A stretch of 64,000 nt of DNA, from assembly GCA_947258405.1 (NCBI GenBank), contig CAMYIE010000001.1, positions 1-64,000 on the forward strand. The letters run 5' to 3'. Under the pieces are notes generated by a model. That model worked only from the letters and a program-made list of their open reading frames with translations. It had not been told where the DNA came from and made no database searches. The stretch's first letter is position 1; each line of letters begins with the position of its first letter. Below, piece after piece: positions 34,316-42,906 of the stretch. The translations under genes were made by a program, and so were the position numbers. This DNA comes from an uncultured Eudoraea sp. GTDB lineage: Bacteria > Bacteroidota > Bacteroidia > Flavobacteriales > Flavobacteriaceae.

Positions 34316-35381
34316 ATGCCCAGTGATGCATCAGAAACCTTAGGAAATTTTCCGATGTGATGTTTCGGACATCTTGTGGAGTATAGCCTCTGTTCGACAT
34401 TAGGATCTCTAGTTTTTGTAGGTCTGCTATAGTATCGATATCCGAAGGACTTTGATCTTTGCCAAAACCACCATCCAGATCAGTACCGATCCCAGCGTGT
34501 AGGCTGTTACCTGCCAGCTGGCAAATATGATCGATGTGGTTAACCATATGTTCAAGTGTAAGTCCCTCGCCCTCTGGTGTGGATTTCCCTTTAATCCAGC
34601 CCGGGATCATCATCCAGGCATCCAAGGCAACGCCTATCACTGCATCCCTTTTTAGGAGCTCTTTAATCTGTTCGTCCGAGAATTGACGGTTATGGTCAAC
34701 AAGGGCCCGACAATTACTGTGACTGGCCCATAAAGGACCGCGATAATTATGAAGTGTCTCCCAAAAACTGTCATCACAAAGATGGGTTACATCGAGGATG
34801 ACGCCAAGGCGCTCAATTTCCTTGAGTAATTCCTTTCCTTTTTGACCTATTCCCCCTTTAGTATTGGTTCCCTGGGCATAAGTACCGGGGCCGTAATGAG
34901 CTGGTCCTATTGCCCGTAATCCGTTTTCGAATGCCTTTTCCAGCCAGGCTGGGGAGATAATCGAATCGGCCCCTTCAAGACTAAGAATATAACCGATGGG
35001 TTTCGCGGTCTCGGATTTGGATTCCCAAAGCGTCAGGTGTTTTTCAAGCCCCTCTTTATCCTGTATTTGAACCATTTCTCCCTGAGCTTCCATTGCCCGG
35101 TACCAGGCTAATTGCCCCTGGGTTTGGGCCCAGGCCTGTTCCGGAGAATGCCATCCCGGCAAAGGGTTTTTATCCTTTACATATCGGGCGATTTGCGTGG
35201 CCACACAAATCCCTATATTACCTTTTCGCATGGCATCAAGAGATACTGTATTTTGCCCCCGACCCGGTTTGTCGTTAAGCCCTTTCTCCTTTTCGCGAAT
35301 CTTAGAAACGGGTAACCTGAGGTCCCTGTTCCATTCCATCGCGTTCATTGCCAGGTCGAGATGTGCGTCGAAAACAAACAT
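34314..35381 (-). CDS. membrane-dipeptidase family (M19, renal dipeptidase-like) metallopeptidase
   Basis: Zinc hydrolase of 355 residues with the M19 TIM-barrel. The first metal-binding HxD is at His7-Asp9 (FDAHLDL). Later marks are GADSI (bridging-acidic-residue region), ILDVTHLCDDSF, ASHSNCRAL (histidine ligand) and GTDLDGGFG. No signal peptide is seen, so it appears cytoplasmic here. M19 enzymes cleave dipeptides and accept a D-residue at the C-terminal side. It sits at the end of a leftward run with a D-TA-like enzyme, RidA and a permease, 9 bp from the former, which supports D-amino-acid release. Confidence 0.9.
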   Translation of the reverse strand: MFVFDAHLDLAMNAMEWNRDLRLPVSKIREKEKGLNDKPGRGQNTVSLDAMRKGNIGICVATQIARYVKDKNPLPGWHSPEQAWAQTQGQLAWYRAMEAQGEMVQIQDKEGLEKHLTLWESKSETAKPIGYILSLEGADSIISPAWLEKAFENGLRAIGPAHYGPGTYAQGTNTKGGIGQKGKELLKEIERLGVILDVTHLCDDSFWETLHNYRGPLWASHSNCRALVDHNRQFSDEQIKELLKRDAVIGVALDAWMMIPGWIKGKSTPEGEGLTLEHMVNHIDHICQLAGNSLHAGIGTDLDGGFGKDQSPSDIDTIADLQKLEILMSNRGYTPQDVRNITSENFLRFLMHHWA

Positions 35382-35390
35382 AAGCCTCGG

Positions 35391-36509
35391 TCAGATGGTA
35401 ATTTTATGGTTCCTTGCAGCAACCTCCCATGTACCGGTAATCTTGCTGTTCTCTACCACCATTAGCTTTGGATATTTAGCAACAGTCGGACAGATATGCA
35501 TCGGGATGGCATAAAAATAGTCGCCAATGGCGTGTTCAGATGTATCGGGACAGCGCACTACCAAATGCTCTTCACTTTGTCCGATTTGTTCACAGTCTTC
35601 CAGTCCAAAGAGTATTACCCGCGGAAAATCCATTTCCGGAGCAATTGCCTTATGTCCGAGGTCGAGACACAACAAATCCTTCCCCGGTTTACTGATAACC
35701 CTGCAGAACAATACCGCCGACTGTAAAAAGTCCAGATCATCGAACAAACTATCATAACGTTCATCCCACAAAAGAGTTGTTCCGGGGCTGGCTTCTATTC
35801 CATCGCGCTTCGCGTGAATTGGAAAAGTAGGAGATCCTCCGGCTACGATTACCGGAACCGCCATTTGTTGTTTTTCGAGCTCGGATTTTAGCTCTAGTAC
35901 CCCCTCGAAAGCCTTGTCGCATACCTCCTTACGCTCTATAATATCAGGGTGTCTGATATGACCATCATAGCAGTGCAAACCTTTAGCATCCAGTCCGGGA
36001 GCATTACAAATGGCCTGGTAAACTTTTAATGCTTTTTCCCCGGGTTCAATTCCGGTTCTGTTCATCCCTGTGTTAAGATCCAGGAATATGGGAATGATAA
36101 AATCGTTGTTTACGGCCAGATTGGAAAGCTCCGCAATCACGTTTTCACAATCTACCAGCGTAGAAAACCGGGTATCAGGGAAAGAGCGAATCAGCGCGCC
36201 TAATCTTGCTATGTTGGCTCCAACCGGCTGCATGGCGAGCAGCACATCTCTCGCGCCGCACATACCTAATAACTCAGCTTCGGCAATGGTGGCACATTTA
36301 AATTTTTCTATACCTGCCTCCATTTGCATTCGGATTATCTCAGCGGTCTTATGGGTTTTGATATGCGGCCTCAACCGACTTACATCTCCGGTCATTTCGA
36401 TCATAAGGAGGATATTCTTCCTGATCCTGTCGGGATAAACAAGCAAAGAGGGACTTACCACATCTGATGTGTCGTTTACGGCATACCAATTCTGCCTCTC
36501 ATCTCTCAT
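35391..36509 (-). CDS. D-threonine aldolase / eukaryotic-type D-serine dehydratase-like PLP enzyme
   Basis: Fold-type III PLP enzyme of 372 residues with an alanine-racemase-like barrel. The PLP-lysine signature PHIKTHK is at 48-54 (Lys51 likely). The C-terminal metal pair typical of this family is His338-x-Cys340 (PMHICPTV), the HxC form used by zinc D-serine dehydratases; many D-threonine aldolases have HxD. It should act on a D-3-hydroxy amino acid. It overlaps the RidA gene by four bases (ATGA), and RidA removes reactive enamines made by dehydratases, which favours a dehydratase reading. Confidence 0.85.
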   Translation of the reverse strand: MRDERQNWYAVNDTSDVVSPSLLVYPDRIRKNILLMIEMTGDVSRLRPHIKTHKTAEIIRMQMEAGIEKFKCATIAEAELLGMCGARDVLLAMQPVGANIARLGALIRSFPDTRFSTLVDCENVIAELSNLAVNNDFIIPIFLDLNTGMNRTGIEPGEKALKVYQAICNAPGLDAKGLHCYDGHIRHPDIIERKEVCDKAFEGVLELKSELEKQQMAVPVIVAGGSPTFPIHAKRDGIEASPGTTLLWDERYDSLFDDLDFLQSAVLFCRVISKPGKDLLCLDLGHKAIAPEMDFPRVILFGLEDCEQIGQSEEHLVVRCPDTSEHAIGDYFYAIPMHICPTVAKYPKLMVVENSKITGTWEVAARNHKITI

Positions 36510-36973
36510 CGGCGAAGTTTAAAAATAGCTTCAATTTCCACCGCAACATGACCGGGCAAGACCATACCCACGGCACTGCGGGCACCTACACCACAATCCA
36601 TACCGAAGACATCTGCCATGAGCTCACTAAAACCGTTAATCACCAAAGGATGCTGATCAAACTCAAGGGTAGAATTGACCATCCCAAGCGTTTTTACAAG
36701 TCTTTCTATACGGTCAATATCTCCAAAATGTTTAAATATGGTGGCCAGCATAGTTAGCCCTACCTGCTCAGCAGCAAGTTTTCCCTGGCTGAGGTCCATG
36801 TCGTCACCTATTCTACCGGTAATATAGCTTCCGTCATTTTTCATCGGCCCCTGACCAGAAATATAGAGATACCCATCTGCTTCCAAGACCGGTTTATATA
36901 GGCCGGCTGGTGGAGGGGCCGGAGGTAAAACCAGTCCCAGTGCCTTGATACGTTCAGAAGTTAAATTGCTCAT
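36506..36973 (-). CDS. RidA family (YjgF/YER057c) enamine/imine deaminase
   Basis: 155 residues, slightly longer than the usual 125-130 through an N-terminal helix (ERIKALGLVLPPAPPP). The family core is present: GYLYISGQGPMKND, EQVGLTMLATI and a C-terminal arginine in GARSAVGMVLPGH, corresponding to the substrate-binding Arg. RidA hydrolyses 2-aminoacrylate and similar enamines produced by PLP-dependent dehydratases. Its four-base overlap with the PLP gene supports that pairing. Confidence 0.88.
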   Translation of the reverse strand: MSNLTSERIKALGLVLPPAPPPAGLYKPVLEADGYLYISGQGPMKNDGSYITGRIGDDMDLSQGKLAAEQVGLTMLATIFKHFGDIDRIERLVKTLGMVNSTLEFDQHPLVINGFSELMADVFGMDCGVGARSAVGMVLPGHVAVEIEAIFKLRR

Positions 36974-36983
36974 AATGGTAAAT

Positions 36984-38300
36984 TTAAATGAAAAGACTTA
37001 AAATCATCACACCGATGAGTCCCATAATGCCAACAGTGGTTTCCATGACGGTCCATGTTCTGAGGGTGTCTCGTACCGAAAGATTGAAATACTCCTTAAA
37101 TAGCCAAAACCCGCTGTCGTTCACATGGGAAAGCATCAGGCTGCCCGATCCGATGGCAAGTACCATAAGTTCAGGACTAACACCGGTATTGTCGATCATG
37201 GGCAGAACAATTCCTGCAGCTGTAAGGCCGGCAACAGTGGCCGATCCTACACAAACTCTTATTACGGTTGCGATCAGCCAGGCGAGGACCAGCGGAGAAG
37301 CCGATGACCCCTGTAGCATATCTGCGATATAGTCGCTCACTCCACTGTCTACCAAAACCTGTTTCAGCGCACCGGCTCCTGCAATGATCAGAAGCACCAT
37401 AGTAATACCTTTAATAGATTCGGATACGGTCTGCATTACCTCCGTCATTTTTTTGCCACGCGCGAGCCCAAGGGCATAAATGGCGACTAATACCGATATG
37501 AGCATGGCTATCACAGGATTTCCAAGGAATAGAATGATGTTTTTTAATGGAAAAGGTCCCTGAACCAGTAGTTCAATCAGGGTGGCAAGCGCTATGAGGA
37601 GGATCGGCAACAGGGCCGTGAATATACTTATTCCCATTGAAGGCATCTCATGATCTTCTAATACCCGGGGATTGACAAATTCCTTGAGCGGTGTTGCCTT
37701 AATATTTTTTAGAGTACGACCAAAGAGTGGGCCGCCAACGATGATCGCTGGTATAGCCACGATCAGTCCGTATACTAAAGTTTTGCCCAGATCAGCTTCA
37801 AACATAACCGTAATGGCGGTTGGAGCAGGATGGGGCGGAAGATAACCGTGGGTTACCGATAGTGATGCGAGCATGGGGATACCTACGTAGAGCAAGGGAA
37901 GTCTGGTAGCTGCAGCCACTGTAAATACCAGGGGTACCAGTATGACAAAGCCAACGGAGTAGAACATTGGAATGCCAACAATAAATCCGGTTAGCACTAA
38001 AGCCCACTGGATGTTTTTTCGACCAAATTTTTCGACCAGCTTCGAGGTTATTCTCTGGGCAGCACCACTGTCGGCCACAAGTTTACCGAGCATTGCACCT
38101 AATCCCAGGATAAGGATAAGAAAGCCAAGCGTATTTCCGATCCCGTTTTGAATGGAGCTAACCACCTGTTCCAGGTTCATCCCTTCTGCTATACCCACCA
38201 ACAAAGAAACAATGATGAAAGTGATGAAGGCATTGAGTTTAAATCTTGCGATGAGAAGGAAAAGCAATAGGATTCCAAGAATAACGATCAGTAGCGGCAT
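36984..38300 (-). CDS. GntP-family permease (gluconate/D-serine transporter-like)
   Basis: Inner-membrane carrier of 438 residues with about 12 hydrophobic helices. The family signature is visible in ILGLGAMLGKLVADSGAAQRI and VTHGYLPPHPAPTAITVMFEADLG. GntP members carry gluconate, D-glycerate-type acids or, as in DsdX, D-serine. Its position as first gene of a run with a D-3-hydroxy-amino-acid enzyme, RidA and a dipeptidase favours a D-amino acid substrate, but gluconate cannot be excluded. The RidA gene follows after 10 bp. Confidence 0.9.
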   Translation of the reverse strand: MPLLIVILGILLLFLLIARFKLNAFITFIIVSLLVGIAEGMNLEQVVSSIQNGIGNTLGFLILILGLGAMLGKLVADSGAAQRITSKLVEKFGRKNIQWALVLTGFIVGIPMFYSVGFVILVPLVFTVAAATRLPLLYVGIPMLASLSVTHGYLPPHPAPTAITVMFEADLGKTLVYGLIVAIPAIIVGGPLFGRTLKNIKATPLKEFVNPRVLEDHEMPSMGISIFTALLPILLIALATLIELLVQGPFPLKNIILFLGNPVIAMLISVLVAIYALGLARGKKMTEVMQTVSESIKGITMVLLIIAGAGALKQVLVDSGVSDYIADMLQGSSASPLVLAWLIATVIRVCVGSATVAGLTAAGIVLPMIDNTGVSPELMVLAIGSGSLMLSHVNDSGFWLFKEYFNLSVRDTLRTWTVMETTVGIMGLIGVMILSLFI

Positions 38301-38400
38301 CGGCTTTTGGTTGGCTATTGGTTACAAAGCCTTAAATATAGCATTTTGACTATGATTTAAATCCATCTATTAATATCTTGTGGAGATAACTTCTTTTCTG

Positions 38401-39657
38401 ATGGATAAAAGGACCTTTTTAAAGCAGTTGGGTAGCACAGCGCTGCTGACACCATTCCTCCCCTACGATTTACGGGCGATTTCAGATGATAAGGAAGGGT
38501 ATCCGTCGCCTGACACCGAAGATTTCTGGCTGCGCATTCGACGCGACTATGCCCTAAAACCAGATTATATCAACCTGGAGAATGGATATTATTGTATCAC
38601 ACCCAGGCCAACGCTTAAAAAATATTTCGAGCATATAGAAGAAATAAACCTGCATGGATCATATTATATGAGAACGGTACAATGGGATAATAAAAAAAGG
38701 ATCGCCCAAAGATTGGCCAAATGGCTTGGATGTGGCAGCGATGAATTAATTATCACCCGTAATACTACAGAATCACTCGATATGATCATCTCCGGTTTTC
38801 CCTGGAAAGCTGGCGATGAGGCTATCTATGCCAGGCAGGACTATGGTTCCATGATAGATCAGTTCGAAATGATCGGAAGCCGATATGGTGTGGTAAACAA
38901 GGTAATCTCTGTACCGAATCATCCCGAGTCCGATGATGAAATCGTAGCACTTTATGAGCAGGAGATAACCTCAAAAACAAAGCTGATTATGCTCTGTCAT
39001 ATGATCAACATCACCGGTCATATACTACCGGTTAAAAAGATATGCGAAATGGCACATCGGTACGGGGTTGAAGTAATGGTCGACGGGGCGCATTGTGCAG
39101 GTCATATCGATGTAGACATAGGAGCATTGGGTTGTGACTATTATGCATCTAGCCTCCACAAATGGCTAAGTGTGCCCCTAGGTGCCGGTATTCTCTACGT
39201 TTCAAGAAAGAATATTCCAAAGATATGGCCTTTATTGGCCGAACACGAAAGAGAGGAAGGAGGTATCAGCAGGCTCAATCATACCGGTACACATCCGGTT
39301 TATACAGATCTGGCCATAGCCGACGCCCTGGACTACCTGGATATGATAGGACTTGAACGGAAGGAAAAGAGGTTGCGGTATTTACAACGCTATTGGAGCG
39401 AGCCACTCAGGGAAGTGTCCGGACTGAACGTTAATACCCCTAAAGAGTTGGGCAGAAGCTGCGGAATAGGAAATATAGGTGTAAAGCATATTGAACCTTT
39501 AACTTTGGCCAAAACACTTTTAGAGGAATACAAGATCTTTACAGTGGCTATCGATCAATCTAACGTTCACGGTTGCAGGATCACTCCGAATATCTATACA
39601 ACAACTGCCGAACTGGATAGGTTTATCGAGGTGATGACCTCCCTCTCAGCTCCCTGA
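38401..39657 (+). CDS. class V aminotransferase-fold PLP enzyme with Tat-like leader
   Basis: About 418 residues counted from ATG 38401; the frame starts at 38380 but MDKRTFLKQLGSTALLTPFL is a better N-terminus. That leader is Tat-like (KRTFLK, with Lys-Arg instead of twin Arg), so the protein may be exported folded. The enzyme core resembles isopenicillin N epimerase/cysteine desulfurase-type proteins. The PLP lysine is Lys254 in SLHKWLS, preceded by the acidic MVDGAHCAGHID motif. It is divergent from the GntP permease and may act on the same compounds; the reaction is unknown. Confidence 0.85.
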   Translation: MDKRTFLKQLGSTALLTPFLPYDLRAISDDKEGYPSPDTEDFWLRIRRDYALKPDYINLENGYYCITPRPTLKKYFEHIEEINLHGSYYMRTVQWDNKKRIAQRLAKWLGCGSDELIITRNTTESLDMIISGFPWKAGDEAIYARQDYGSMIDQFEMIGSRYGVVNKVISVPNHPESDDEIVALYEQEITSKTKLIMLCHMINITGHILPVKKICEMAHRYGVEVMVDGAHCAGHIDVDIGALGCDYYASSLHKWLSVPLGAGILYVSRKNIPKIWPLLAEHEREEGGISRLNHTGTHPVYTDLAIADALDYLDMIGLERKEKRLRYLQRYWSEPLREVSGLNVNTPKELGRSCGIGNIGVKHIEPLTLAKTLLEEYKIFTVAIDQSNVHGCRITPNIYTTTAELDRFIEVMTSLSAP

Positions 39658-39779
39658 TTATTGCACCTGAACCAGCATCGATGGTAGTTGGAACGGACAA
39701 AAATTACTTGTACCTTAGCAAGGCAGACGGCCTTTAATAAAAGGTCCAATATCGGATATTCAACTCTAAATAGTACTAC

Positions 39780-40271
39780 ATGTCTGGATCTAAAAGCAAA
39801 TGGGAATTGCGGCATAGCGTGGCCATATTGCGCATATTTATCGGCTGGCACTTCCTTTATGAAGGAGTGATCAAGATCTATAATCCTGATTGGTCCTCGT
39901 TTGGCTATCTGGCTACAGCTCAGGGACCATTTAAACCACTATTCATCTGGATCAGTCAGGAACCAATGATCGATTGGGCCGACTCGCTAAACTGGATGGC
40001 ATTGATGTTTGTTGGAATATCATTGCTCCTCGGTGTTTTTGAAAAAATGGGAGCCCTGGCAGGCATATTTTTATTGGCATTGTATTATCTCGCTCATCCC
40101 TCATTCCCGTGGTTACCACAAGTAAATGTTGAAGGTAGTTATTGGTTTGTGAATAAGAACCTAATCGAATTAGCGGCTTGCCTGGTCCTTTATAAGCTGC
40201 CCACCAGTGAAACTTTCGGACTTGCGGCGGTCTTGAAAAAACGTAAGAAAGCCCAGATCGAACCATCATAA
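39780..40271 (+). CDS. DoxX-family membrane protein
   Basis: 163 residues with four hydrophobic helices. The DoxX-type N-terminus ILRIFIGWHFLYEGVIKI is clear. Middle helices fall at about 75-95 and 97-115, followed by a last helix near 133-150 that ends in a basic tail (KKRKKAQ). DoxX-like proteins are linked to quinone or sulfur chemistry in a few organisms but are mostly uncharacterised. It lies between the aminotransferase-like gene and a Tat-exported oxidoreductase, 56 bp before the latter. Confidence 0.82.
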   Translation: MSGSKSKWELRHSVAILRIFIGWHFLYEGVIKIYNPDWSSFGYLATAQGPFKPLFIWISQEPMIDWADSLNWMALMFVGISLLLGVFEKMGALAGIFLLALYYLAHPSFPWLPQVNVEGSYWFVNKNLIELAACLVLYKLPTSETFGLAAVLKKRKKAQIEPS

Positions 40272-40327
40272 CTCCTTGTGAGATAGTTATTTAAATATTA
40301 CTCCAATCGTTATTAAATCCCAGAAGT

Positions 40328-41959
40328 ATGAAATGGACTAGAAGAGACGTTCTAAAAGGCCTAGGAGGCATTCCTATATTAGGTGCTGTATGGTGGGCCG
40401 GTGCGTCGAATGCGGTCACAAAGAGAAGAAAAAGAAATGAAATACTCCAACAACTAAATATTCAACCAACATTGCTACCTTCAATTCCTGAAATTGGAGG
40501 TGAGCCCATTCGGGTTGGTATTATTGGATTTGGTATTCGTGGCGAACAATTATGCCGTGCACTCGGATTCGCAACCAAGGAGTGGAAAGAGGCTATGAAA
40601 CTGGAAGCACAGGAAGATTCTAAACACACGGCACTTAAAGACTTTATGAATCAGGATAAGCTCAATGTTAGGTTGGCCGGAGTATGCGATATTTTCGATG
40701 TGAGAGCAGAAAATGCCCTTACCTCCTTTAATACGACCGATAATAAAATAAAGCGATATAAGACCCATCAGGAGATGATACGCAGTGGCGAAATAGACGC
40801 TGTGGTCATCGCCACCCCCGATCACTGGCATGCGCCAATGGCCATAGATGCGCTGGAAAATGGTGTTAATGTATATATCGAAAAACCCATGACACATACC
40901 GTTGAGGAAACATACCGGCTGAAGCAAGCCGCTATAAATTCCAAGGGAGTATTGCAGGTGGGTCACCAGCACCGGCAAACAATGAGTTTCAGGACCGCAC
41001 AGGATATCATCGAAAAAGGGGTCATAGGGCATGTCTCCCTCATTCAGACCAATACCAATCGGAACGATGATAACGGGGCCTGGAACTACGAAATCCATGA
41101 TAAGGCGAGTCCACAAACTATCGATTGGGATCTCTTCCTGGGTTCTGCCCCCAAGATTCCTTTTAACAAGAACCACTTCTTCCGATGGCGCAAATGGTGG
41201 GCCTACGGAAGTGGATTATCCGGAGATCTGTTAACGCACGACTATGACCGGCTCAATTGTGTCCTCAGAATGGGTATTCCCGGTTCCGTTATCGCCTCAG
41301 GGGGTATCTATACCCATAACGATGGCAGAAATGTTCCCGATGTTCTTCAGGCCAATATGGAATTTCCCAATTTTAGCACAGGGAGCAGTCAGGCTGACGG
41401 AAAAGAGAAAGGAATGACCTTTGTTTACAGTGCCACACTGGGCAATGGTTTCAGCAGGCCAACTATATTAATGGGTCATGATGGAACTATGGAGCTGGGC
41501 AACAGGCTTACCATATGGCCCGATGGGTCATCTACGAAATATGCCGAGATGCTGGAAAGTGAAAAAATGAATCCCGGGACACCGATCTATCAGTACGATC
41601 CAGGAGCTAATTCTCCCGATGCCGTGTCATCGGCTACTTCGCAATATTTTGCAGATAAAGGCCTGATGTGGACCTATATCGACGGAAAGAGGGTAGATTC
41701 CACTTTCCTGCATATGAGAGAATGGTTAAGTGTTATTCGCAATGGAGGCACTGTTAGTTGCGGAATTCAGGAAGGCTTCGAGGAAGCCATCGCTGCTCAT
41801 ATGGCTGGTTTGTCATGGAAACTAGGCAAAAGAATTGAATGGGATATAGAAAATGATAAGATCAAGCCTATTGAGGGAATCGATTTTGATCAGGTATTAC
41901 TATCCGATCCATTTGCAATATCCGAAGAGCTCGAAGCGGATATAATTTCCCAGGTCTGA
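40328..41959 (+). CDS. Gfo/Idh/MocA-family oxidoreductase with Tat signal
   Basis: NAD(P)-dependent sugar-type dehydrogenase of 543 residues. Residues 1-30 are a twin-arginine leader (RRDVLKGLGG with a hydrophobic stretch). The Rossmann domain begins at about 60 (VGIIGFGIRGEQL), followed by the family motif YIEKPMTHT with the catalytic-region EKP and a GHQHRQ segment. The C-terminal domain is long, as in Bacteroidota secreted members. Tat export fits a cofactor-loaded periplasmic enzyme. The substrate is unknown. A strong terminator follows. Confidence 0.9.
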   Translation: MKWTRRDVLKGLGGIPILGAVWWAGASNAVTKRRKRNEILQQLNIQPTLLPSIPEIGGEPIRVGIIGFGIRGEQLCRALGFATKEWKEAMKLEAQEDSKHTALKDFMNQDKLNVRLAGVCDIFDVRAENALTSFNTTDNKIKRYKTHQEMIRSGEIDAVVIATPDHWHAPMAIDALENGVNVYIEKPMTHTVEETYRLKQAAINSKGVLQVGHQHRQTMSFRTAQDIIEKGVIGHVSLIQTNTNRNDDNGAWNYEIHDKASPQTIDWDLFLGSAPKIPFNKNHFFRWRKWWAYGSGLSGDLLTHDYDRLNCVLRMGIPGSVIASGGIYTHNDGRNVPDVLQANMEFPNFSTGSSQADGKEKGMTFVYSATLGNGFSRPTILMGHDGTMELGNRLTIWPDGSSTKYAEMLESEKMNPGTPIYQYDPGANSPDAVSSATSQYFADKGLMWTYIDGKRVDSTFLHMREWLSVIRNGGTVSCGIQEGFEEAIAAHMAGLSWKLGKRIEWDIENDKIKPIEGIDFDQVLLSDPFAISEELEADIISQV

Positions 41960-41982
41960 ACTTCTTTAACACCTTAAACAAG

Positions 41983-42012
41983 AACCCTGTAGCTCTAAAT
42001 ACAGGGTTTTTT
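41983..42012 (+). terminator. Rho-independent terminator after the Gfo/Idh/MocA gene
   Basis: AACCCTGT (41983-41990) and ACAGGGTT (42001-42008) form an 8-bp perfect stem with a 10-nt loop, running into a six-T tract (42007-42012). Confidence 0.9.
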
Positions 42013-42037
42013 ATCTAATTGGCTTACGATCAAAAAC

Positions 42038-42080
42038 TGACAAATGTCATAGGACAAATTTGGTACTATGGGTAATTTCA
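42038..42080 (+). promoter_or_regulatory. dyad activator site and -7 box upstream of the tonB-like gene
   Basis: TGACAAATGTCA (42038-42049) is a perfect 5-bp-arm dyad. Exactly 23 nt downstream is TAATTTCA (42073-42080), identical to the -7-like box of the ferredoxin promoter. The context ACTGACAAATGTCAT differs from the nifJ site at one of 15 bases. The predicted start site lies about 16 nt before the ATG. Confidence 0.6.
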
Positions 42081-42100
42081 TGCTATAAAATCCTAGTATC

Positions 42101-42823
42101 ATGCAAGTCAAAAAAAACCCTCAAGCAGATTTGAATAAGAACAGTGGTCTGTACTTCGTCATAGGGCTTGCGATTGTATTATTTGTTACATGGAGGGCCC
42201 TTGAGTATAAGACCTATCCCAAAGATAAAACTTTGGTAGACATGATTGAAGCCGTAGATGAGCTCAAAGAAGACATTCCGATTACTGAACAGATTCGGAC
42301 TACACCTCCGCCTCCACCGCCAGCAGCGCCCGAGGTGATTGAAGTTGTGGAAGACACTGAGGAGATCGAGGAAACTATTATCGAGAGTACCGAAACCAGT
42401 CAGGATGCTGTTGTTGAAGACATTTTGGATGTTAGCGATGTGGAAGCGGCTGAAGATGAAGAAGAGATCATTGTACCCTTTGCGGTTATTGAGAATGTTC
42501 CAGTCTTTCCAGGCTGTGAGAATGCAAAAAACAATGATGAACGTAAGGCTTGTTTCCAGAGGATGGTTCAGGAACATGTTCGAAAACAGTTCACCTATCC
42601 ACCTGCCGCACTTGAATTAGGGATCACTGGCCGTGTCTTTGTTCAATTTTATATCAATACCAAAGGTCAGGTTGAAAGTATCAGGACCAGGGGACCGGAT
42701 AAACTTTTGGAAAAAGAATCACACCGTATAATAGCCTCCCTTCCCGATATGTTGCCTGGGAAGCAAAGGGGGCAAGCGGTTAAAGTACCTTATAGTATAC
42801 CTATTAACTTCATTATTCAGTAG
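42101..42823 (+). CDS. TonB-like energy transducer
   Basis: Inner-membrane-anchored periplasmic protein of 240 residues. A single helix (about 18-31, LYFVIGLAIVLFVTW) follows a short basic N-terminus. Next comes a proline stretch (TTPPPPPPAAPE) and a very acidic linker (80-130, rich in E and D). The C-terminal TonB domain has YPPAALELGITGRVFVQFYI and ends with VPYSIPINFIIQ. It transfers proton-motive force to outer-membrane receptors. Its promoter site matches those of ferredoxin, kor-nuo and nifJ, which ties its control to the respiratory module. Confidence 0.9.
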   Translation: MQVKKNPQADLNKNSGLYFVIGLAIVLFVTWRALEYKTYPKDKTLVDMIEAVDELKEDIPITEQIRTTPPPPPPAAPEVIEVVEDTEEIEETIIESTETSQDAVVEDILDVSDVEAAEDEEEIIVPFAVIENVPVFPGCENAKNNDERKACFQRMVQEHVRKQFTYPPAALELGITGRVFVQFYINTKGQVESIRTRGPDKLLEKESHRIIASLPDMLPGKQRGQAVKVPYSIPINFIIQ

Positions 42824-42847
42824 AAACAATAAGATTATTATTGAGGA

Positions 42848-42906
42848 ATTGATCCGCAGACAAGCACGGGGGATTGGCAGGTTCCCTTGTGATACTGCGG
42901 ATCAAT
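42848..42906. terminator. long bidirectional hairpin between tonB-like and phosphoesterase genes
   Basis: ATTGATCCGCAG (42848-42859) and CTGCGGATCAAT (42895-42906) form a 12-bp perfect stem. The 35-nt loop carries an inner pairing ACAAG/CTTGT (42860-42864, 42886-42890). CGTTTT follows. The stop codon of the convergent phosphoesterase gene (42902-42904) lies inside the stem. Confidence 0.75.

Noticed and set aside
40550-41176. 208-codon frame antisense to the Gfo/Idh/MocA gene
   Set aside because: It lies wholly inside a clear conserved gene and has no family features; a mirror frame.
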